Assembly (NCBI RefSeq): GCF_023746615.1 | Contig: NZ_CP082275.1 | Coordinates: 2,046,001 to 2,110,000, forward strand | Reading direction: 5' to 3' | DNA length: 64,000 bases | Source of the DNA: Grimontia kaedaensis | Lineage (GTDB): Bacteria; Pseudomonadota; Gammaproteobacteria; Enterobacterales; Vibrionaceae | Shown here: positions 11,701 through 20,700 of the stretch, one piece after another | How positions within the stretch are numbered: the stretch's first letter is position 1 | Layout of the letters: each line of letters begins with the position of its first letter | The notes under the pieces: model-generated | Seen by the model: the letters and a program-made list of their open reading frames with translations, nothing else | Databases searched by the model: none | What the model was told of the DNA's origin: nothing | Position numbers and translations under genes: made by a program

Positions 11701-14700
11701 TCACCGGAAGATCTGGGTGGCACCGGCGGCGAATTGCCTGACGAAGGCGATTACACCATCACAACCACTGTGATTGACAGCGCTGGCAACACCTCAACGC
11801 CAAGCACGGAAACAAGCTTTACCGTTGACACCACGGCACCGGGCGAAGGCACCGGCACCGGCGGCACCAATGAAGCCCCAACCGTGGTGATCCCTGAAGC
11901 CACCGGCGGCGTGGGTGAAGAAGAGCTGACTGATGGCGTGGAAGCGCTGGTCACCCCACCGACAGGCACGCAGCCTGGCGACACCATCACTGTTACAGTG
12001 ACCCAACCGGATGGTACCACCAATGAAGTAACAACCACTGTCCCTGGCGGCTGGACCGAGGGCACCGCTGTGCCTGTGACCCTGTCACCGGAAGATCTGG
12101 GTGGCACCGGCGGCGAATTGCCTGACGAAGGCGATTACACCATCACGACCACCGTCACTGACAGCGCTGGCAACACCTCAACGCCAAGCACGGAAACAAG
12201 CTTTACCGTTGATACCACGGCACCGGGCGAAGGCACCGGCACCGGCGGCACCAATGAAGCCCCCACTGTGGTGATCCCTGAAGCCAACGGCGGCGTGGGT
12301 GAAGAAGAGCTGACTGATGGCGTGGAAGTGCTGGTCACCCCACCGACAGGCACGCAGCCTGGCGACACCATTACTGTCACTGTGACCCAACCGGATGGGA
12401 CCACCAATGAAGTGACGACCACTGTTCCTGGCGGCTGGACTGACGGCACCGCTGTGCCTGTCACTCTGTCACCGGAAGAACTGGGTGGCACGGGCGGTGA
12501 ATTGCCTGACGAAGGCGATTACACCATCACGACCACCGTCACTGACAGCGCTGGCAACACCTCAACGCCAAGCACAGAAACTAGCTTTACCGTTGACACC
12601 ACGGCACCGGGCGAAGGCACCGGCACCGGCGGCACCAATGAAGCACCGACCGTGGTGATCCCTGAAGCCACTGGCGGCGTGGGTGAAGAAGAGCTGACTG
12701 ACGGCGTGGAAGTGCTGGTCACCCCACCGACAGGCACGCAGCCTGGCGACACCATTACTGTCACTGTGACCCAACCGGATGGGACCACCAATGAAGTGAC
12801 GACCACTGTTCCTGGCGGCTGGACTGACGGCACCGCTGTGCCTGTCACTCTGTCACCGGAAGAACTGGCTGGCACGGGCGGTGAATTGCCTGACGAAGGC
12901 GATTACACCATCACGACCACCGTCACTGACAGCGCTGGCAACACCTCGGCGCCAAGCACGCCTGTTTCGATCAATATCGATACAACAGCACCAAGCGCAA
13001 TAACTACTGAGCTCACTATTGATCCAATTTCAGCAGACAATATTGTGAACGCAGTAGAGAGCAATGGTTCCATATCAGTAACAGGATCTGTCTCAGGTGA
13101 ATTCACTGCTGGAGATTTGGTCACTGTTTCTGTTAACGGAAATGAATTAACGGGGACTGTATCCTCTTCAGGTCAGTTCTCAATCGCGGTTCCGGGCAAC
13201 CAGTTTGCCGCTGATCCTGACTCAACCATCAATATTCAACTGGAGGCAACTGATTCCGCAGGTAATACTGGCGCTATCAGCTCCACTCATAGCTACGGTG
13301 TTGATCTATCAGCACAAGCTGTCATCACTTTGGATGCCAATATCGGTGGTGATGGTGCAATAACCTATGAAGAATCTAAGCAAAACATCGATATAACCGG
13401 TGTCGTTAGTGGGGATGTAAAACCAGGTGACGTCATCACTGTCACCGTAAACAACGTTGAGTACACAGGCTCCGTTAAAGCCAACAATACCTTCTCAGTC
13501 TCTGTTTTAGGTGCTGACCTTGCTGCAGCGGCAGATAAAACCGTGACCGCTACGGTGACCGCTACAGATAATGCAGGAAACACGGTCACTGTTTCCGATG
13601 CCGAATCCTACACCGCTTTCGAGGCAAAAGTTGAGTCCGTTACTCAGCTTCGTGATGGCATCGAAGGCGGCACAGCTCCTGGTTGGACAGTCAACTTCGA
13701 CCACGCGGCAATTGAAGACACCACGGTCCGCCTGAACTTTAATGACAGCTATCATGAGGCCGACATCGGTGCGGACTATTCCGGCAGAGTATATATCTAC
13801 AACCTGGCGGGTCAGAAAGTCGGTGAAGAGGTACTTTCAGCCGCCAACAACTGGCGAGTCGATATCTCTGTCCCTGCCGGTCAAAACGGTGTTCGTGTCT
13901 ACGCACAAACCCTGAATGACAATGTCTATGAAGGCAATGAGACCATTCAAATACAAGCTGCCGTACCTGGCAGACAGGGCTTTGTGCAGTCTGACGAGGC
14001 CGTCATCACCGATGAAGCCGACAAGCCACGCGTCACCAGTGTGTCTAACACGTCGGTGGATGAAGGCGAAGCCGCTTCTGTCACCATCACACTCAGCAAT
14101 GAGTCCAACACCCCTACCCGTGTGTTTGTCGATGCCTATGGCGGCTCAGCCACCGAAGGCACTGACTTCAACACCAAAGACCTCTGGGTCAATTACGGCA
14201 GTGGTTGGGTGAAAGCCGCCGGCGATTTCTCCGGCGGTAACTGGATTGATGTCCCGGCCAACACTAAAACCTTCCAGGTGCGCTCTCAAACCACACAAGA
14301 TGATGTGTTCGAAGGCAATGAAAGCTACACCATCAAAGCCAAAGCCGATGGGCAAAGCAGCCTGGTGTCCGGTACGGTCACCATTAATGACAACGCTGAC
14401 ACACCGAAAGTGGCCAGCATCACACACCTTAATGATGGTGTTGAAGGCGGGGCTTGGCCGGGATGGACGGTCAACATGACCAACACCTCGACCACGTCCA
14501 CCACGGTCAGGCTGCACTTTGATGATGGCCTCCATCAGGCGAATTTTGGTGAGGATTACAGCGGTAAAGTGCATGTGTACACCACATCCGGCACTTTCCT
14601 CAAAGAAGTTGTTCTTAACAGCTCAAATGGCTGGGCTGCCGATATCGACGTGCCTGCCGGGCACGCCGGGGTGCGCGTTTATGCTGAGACCCTCAATGAC

Positions 14701-17700
14701 AATGTCTATGAGGGCAACGAAACCATTAAGGTTCAAGGTGCCGTCATCGGACAACAAGGTTGGGTCACCTCTGCGGACGCTGTCATCACCGATGAAGCGG
14801 ATAGACCTTCATGGGAAATCAGTAACGCCAGTACCACTGAAGGTGACTACTTGGTGTGGGATATTTCTGTGCATACCTCCACTAAAGACAACTCATGGAC
14901 GAAGATTGAGTTTGCCAATGGCACCGGTACCATCGGTACCGACACAGCTGGCGCGACAAGCTTCCAGGCCTCCTATGACGGCGGCAATACATGGAATGCT
15001 GCCAAGTACTACGGCAATATGCTTCAGGTACCTAAGGGCACAACCAGCTTCAAAGTGCGTTTAGCGACAACAGATGACTCGCTTTATGAAGGCAATGAAA
15101 CCATCACCATTAAAGTGACCGAAAGTGGCGGTGGCCGTGACCCGGGTGTCGTCTTTGGCACCACCACCAACACGGCAACTATTGTCGAAAATGACGACGC
15201 TACCGTCGTCACCTCGGTGACCAAACTGCGTGATGGCGTGGAAGGCAGCACGACGCCAGGTTGGACGGTGAACTTCAACAACCCGTCAGATGAAGCCACC
15301 ACCGTCCGTCTTAACTTCAATGACGGTTATCATGAGGCCGACGTCGGTGCGGACTATTCCGGCAGAGTGTACATCTACAACCTGGCGGGTCAGAAAGTCG
15401 GTGAGGAAGTCATCACGGCCGCCAATAACTGGCGAGTCGATATCTCCGTTCCTGCCGGTCAAAACGGTGTGCGTGTTTACGCCCAGACCCTCAATGACAA
15501 TGTCTATGAAGGCAATGAGACTATTCAAATCCAGGCGGGTGTGCCAGGCAGACAACAACTGGTTGAGTCTGCTGAAGCCACGATCACGGATGAAGCCGAC
15601 AAGCCACGCGTCACCAGTGTGTCTAACACGTCGGTGAATGAAGGCGAAGCCGCATCACTAACCATCACACTCAGCAATGAGTCCAACACCCCTACCCGTG
15701 TGTTTATCGATGCCTATGGCGGCTCGGCCACCGAAGGCACTGACTTCAACACCAAAGACCTCTGGGTCAATTACGGCAGTGGTTGGGTGAAAGCCGCCGG
15801 CGATTTCTCCGGCGGTAACTGGATTGATGTCCCGGCCAACACTAAAACCTTCCAGGTGCGCTCTCAAACCACACAAGATGATGTGTTCGAAGGCAATGAA
15901 AGCTACACCATCAAAGCCAAAGCCGATGGGCAAAGCAGCCTGGTGTCCGGTACGGTCACCATTAATGACGACACTGATACACCGAAAGTCGCCAGCATCA
16001 CACACCTTAACGACGGTGTGGAAAACAGCACCTGGCCGGGATGGACGGTCAACATGACCAACACCTCGACCACTTCCACCACGGTCAGGCTGCACTTTGA
16101 TGATGGCCTCCATCAGGCGAACTTTGGTGAGGATTACAACGGTAAAGTGCAGGTGTACTCCACATCCGGCGATTTCCTCAAACAGGTTGCTCTTAACAGC
16201 TCAAATGGCTGGGCTGCCGATATCGACGTGCCTGCCGGGCACGCCGGGGTCCGCGTTTATGCTGAGACACTCAACGATAATGTCTATGAGGGCAACGAAA
16301 CCATTAAGGTTCAAGGTGCCGTCATCGGCCAACAAGGTTGGGTCACCTCTGCGGACGCTGTCATCACCGATGAAGCCGACAAGCCACGCGTCACCAGTGT
16401 GTCTAACACGTCGGTGGATGAAGGCGAAGCCGCTTCTGTCACCATCACACTCAGCAATGAGTCCAACACCCCTACCCGTGTGTTTGTCGATGCCTATGGC
16501 GGCTCGGCCACCGAAGGCACTGACTTCAACACCAAAGACCTCTGGGTCAATTACGGCAGTGGTTGGGTGAAAGCCGCCGGCGATTTCTCGGGCGGTAACT
16601 GGATTGATGTCCCGGCTAACACTCAAACCTTCCAGGTGCGCTCTCAAACCACACAAGATGATGTGTTCGAAGGCAATGAAAGCTACACCATCAAAGCCAA
16701 AGCCGATGGGCAAAGCAGCCTGGTGTCCGGTACGGTCACCATTAATGACAACGCTGACACACCGAAAGTGGCCAGCATCACTCTCCTCCAGAACGGTGTG
16801 GAAAACAGCACCTGGCCGGGATGGACGGTCAACATGACCAACACCTCGACCACGTCCACCACGGTCAGGCTGCACTTTGATGATGGCCTCCATCAGGCAA
16901 ACTTTGGTGAGGATTACAGCGGTAAAGTGCATGTTTACACCACATCCGGCGCTTTCCTCAAACAGGTCGTCCTTAACAGCTCAAATGGCTGGGCTGCCGA
17001 TATCGACGTGCCTGCCGGGCACGCCGGGGTGCGCGTTTATGCTGAGACCCTCAATGACAATGTCTATGAGGGCAACGAAACCATTAAGGTTCAAGGTGCC
17101 GTCATCGGCCAACAAGGTTGGGTCACCTCTGCGGACGCTGTCATCACCGATGAAGCGGATAGACCTTCATGGGAAATCAGTAACGCCAGTACCACTGAAG
17201 GTGACTACTTGGTGTGGGATATTTCTGTGCATACCGCCACTAAAGACAACTCATGGACGAAGATTGAGTTTGCCAATGGCACCGGTACCATCGGTACCGA
17301 CACAGCTGGCGCGACAAGCTTCCAGGCCTCCTATGACGGCGGCAATACGTGGAATGCTGCCAAGTACTACGGCAATATGCTTCAGGTACCTAAGGGCACT
17401 GAGAGTTTCAAAGTTCGCCTCGCAACCACAGACGACTCTGTGTTTGAAGGCAATGAAACCATCACCATTAAAGTGACCGAAAGTGGCGGTGGCCGTGACC
17501 CGGGTGTCGTCTTTGGCACCACCACCAACACGGCAACTATTGTTGAAAATGACGACGCTACCATCGTCACCTCGGTGACCAAACTGCGTGATGGCGTGGA
17601 AGGCAGCACGACGCCAGGTTGGACGGTGAACTTCAACAACCCGTCAGATGAAGCCACCACCGTCCGTCTTAACTTTAATGACGGCTATCACGAGGCCGAC

Positions 17701-20700
17701 GTCGGTGCGGACTATTCCGGCAGAGTATATATCTACAACCTCTCGGGTCAGAAAGTCGGTGAAGAAGTGATCTCTGCCGCCAACAACTGGCGAGTCGATA
17801 TCTCCGTTCCTGCGGGCCAAAACGGTGTGCGTGTTTACGCACAGACCCTCAATGACAATGTCTATGAGGGCAACGAGACTATTCAAATCCAAGCTGCCGT
17901 GCCCGGCAGACAGGGCTTTGTGCAGTCTGCTGAGGCCGTCATCACCGATGAAGCCGACAAGCCACGCGTCACCAGTGTGTCTAACACGTCGGTGAATGAA
18001 GGCGAAGCCGCTTCTGTCACCATCACGCTCAGCAATGAGTCCACCACCCCTACCCGTGTGTTTGTCGATGCCTATGGTGGCTCGGCCACCGAAGGCACTG
18101 ACTTCAACACCAAAGACCTCTGGGTCAATTACGGCAGTGGTTGGGTGAAAGCCGCCGGCGATTTCTCGGGCGGTAACTGGATTGATGTCCCGGCTAACAC
18201 TCAAACCTTCCAGGTGCGCTCTCAAACCACACAAGATGATGTGTTCGAAGGCAGTGAAAGCTACACCATCAAAGCCAAAGCCGATGGGCAAAGCAGCCTG
18301 GTGTCCGGTACGGTCACCATTAATGACAACGCTGACACACCGAAAGTAGACAGCATCACTCTCCTCCAGAACGGTGTGGAAAACAGCACCTGGCCGGGAT
18401 GGACGGTCAACATGACCAACACCTCGACCACTTCCACCACGGTCAGGCTGCACTTTGATGATGGCCTCCATCAGGCGAACTTTGGTGAGGATTACAACGG
18501 TAAAGTGCATGTGTACACCACATCCGGCGCTTTCCTCAAAGAGGTTGTTCTTAACAGCTCAAATGGCTGGGCTGCCGATATCGACGTGCCTGCCGGGCAC
18601 GCCGGGGTCCGCGTTTACGCCCAGACCCTCAATGACAATGTCTATGAGGGCAACGAAACCATTAAGGTTCAAGGTGCCGTCATCGGCCAACAAGGTTGGG
18701 TCACCTCTGCGGACGCTGTCATCACCGATGAAGCGGATAGACCTTCATGGGAAATCAGTAACGCCAGTACCACTGAAGGTGACTACTTGGTGTGGGATAT
18801 TTCTGTGCATACCGCCACTAAAGACAACTCATGGACGAAGATTGAGTTTGCCAATGGCACCGGTACCATCGGTACCGACACTGCTGGCGCGACAAGCTTC
18901 CAGGCCTCCTATGACGGCGGCAATACATGGAATGCTGCCAAGTACTACGGCAATATGCTTCAGGTACCTAAGGGCACAACCAGCTTCAAAGTGCGTTTAG
19001 CGACGACAGATGACTCGGTTTATGAAGGCAATGAAACCATCACCATTAAAGTGACCGAAAGTGGCGGTGGCCGTGACCCGGGTGTCGTCTTTGGCACCAC
19101 CACCAACACGGCAACTATTGTTGAAAATGACGACGCTACCATCGTCACCTCGGTGACCAAACTGCGTGATGGCGTGGAAGGCAGCACGACGCCAGGTTGG
19201 ACGGTGAACTTCAACAACCCGTCAGATGAAGCCACCACCGTCCGTCTTAACTTTAATGACGGCTATCACGAGGCCGACGTCGGTGCGGACTATTCCGGCA
19301 GAGTATATATCTACAACCTCTCGGGTCAGAAAGTGGGTGAAGAAGTGATCTCTGCCGCCAACAACTGGCGAGTCGATATCTCCGTTCCTGCCGGTCAAAA
19401 CGGTGTGCGTGTTTACGCACAGACCCTGAACGACAATGTCTATGAGGGCAACGAGACCATTCAAATCCAAGCTGCCGTGCCCGGCAGACAGGGCTTTGTG
19501 CAGTCTGCTGAGGCCGTCATCACCGATGAAGCCGACAAGCCACGCGTCACCAGTGTGTCTAACACGTCGGTGAATGAAGGCGAAGCCGCATCACTAACCA
19601 TCACACTCAGCAATGAGTCCAACACCCCTACCCGTGTGTTTGTCGATGCCTATGGTGGCTCGGCCACCGAAGGCACTGACTTCAACACCAAAGACCTCTG
19701 GGTCAATTACGGCAGTGGTTGGGTGAAAGCCGCCGGCGATTTCTCGGGCGGTAACTGGATTGATGTCCCGGCTAACACTAAAACCTTCCAGGTGCGCTCT
19801 CAAACCACACAAGATGATGTGTTCGAAGGCAGTGAAAGCTACACCATCAAAGCCAAAGCCGATGGGCAAAGCAGCCTGGTGTCCGGTACGGTCACCATTA
19901 ATGACAACGCTGACACACCGAAAGTGGCCAGCATCACACACCTTAATGATGGTGTTGAAGGCGGGGCTTGGCCGGGATGGACGGTCAACATGACCAACAC
20001 CTCGACCACTTCCACCACGGTCAGGCTGCACTTTGATGATGGCCTCCATCAGGCAAACTTTGGTGAGGATTACAGCGGTAAAGTGCATGTGCGCACCACA
20101 TCCGGCGCTTTCCTCAAAGAGGTCGTTCTTAACAGCTCAAATGGGTGGGCTGCCGATATCGACGTGCCTGCCGGGCACGCCGGGGTCCGCGTTTATGCTG
20201 AGACACTCAATGACAATGTCTATGAGGGCAACGAAACCATTAAGGTTCAAGGTGCCGTCATCGGACAACAAGGTTGGGTCACCTCTGCGGACGCTGTCAT
20301 CAACGATGAAGCGGATAGACCTTCATGGGAAATCAGTAACGCCAGTACCACTGAAGGTGACTACTTGGTGTGGGATATTTCTGTGCATACCGCCACTAAA
20401 GACAACTCATGGACGAAGATTGAGTTTGCCAATGGCACCGGTATCATCGGTACCGACACAACTGGTGCGACCAACTTCCAGGCTTCTTACGATGGCGGCG
20501 TGACTTGGGGAGCCACCAAGTACTACGGCAACCAACTGATCGTGCCTAAGGGCACAACCAGCTTCAAAGTGCGTTTAGCGACAACAGATGACTCGCTTTA
20601 TGAAGGCAATGAAACCATCACCATTAAAGTGACCGAAAGTGGCGGTGGACGTGATCCGGGTGTTGTCTTTGGCACCACCACTAGCACAGCCACCATTACC

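Noticed and set aside
9148..12987. Regular repeats that might suggest a CRISPR array
   Set aside because: The repeats are 384 bp, contiguous and in frame with a protein; there are no spacers and no cas genes.
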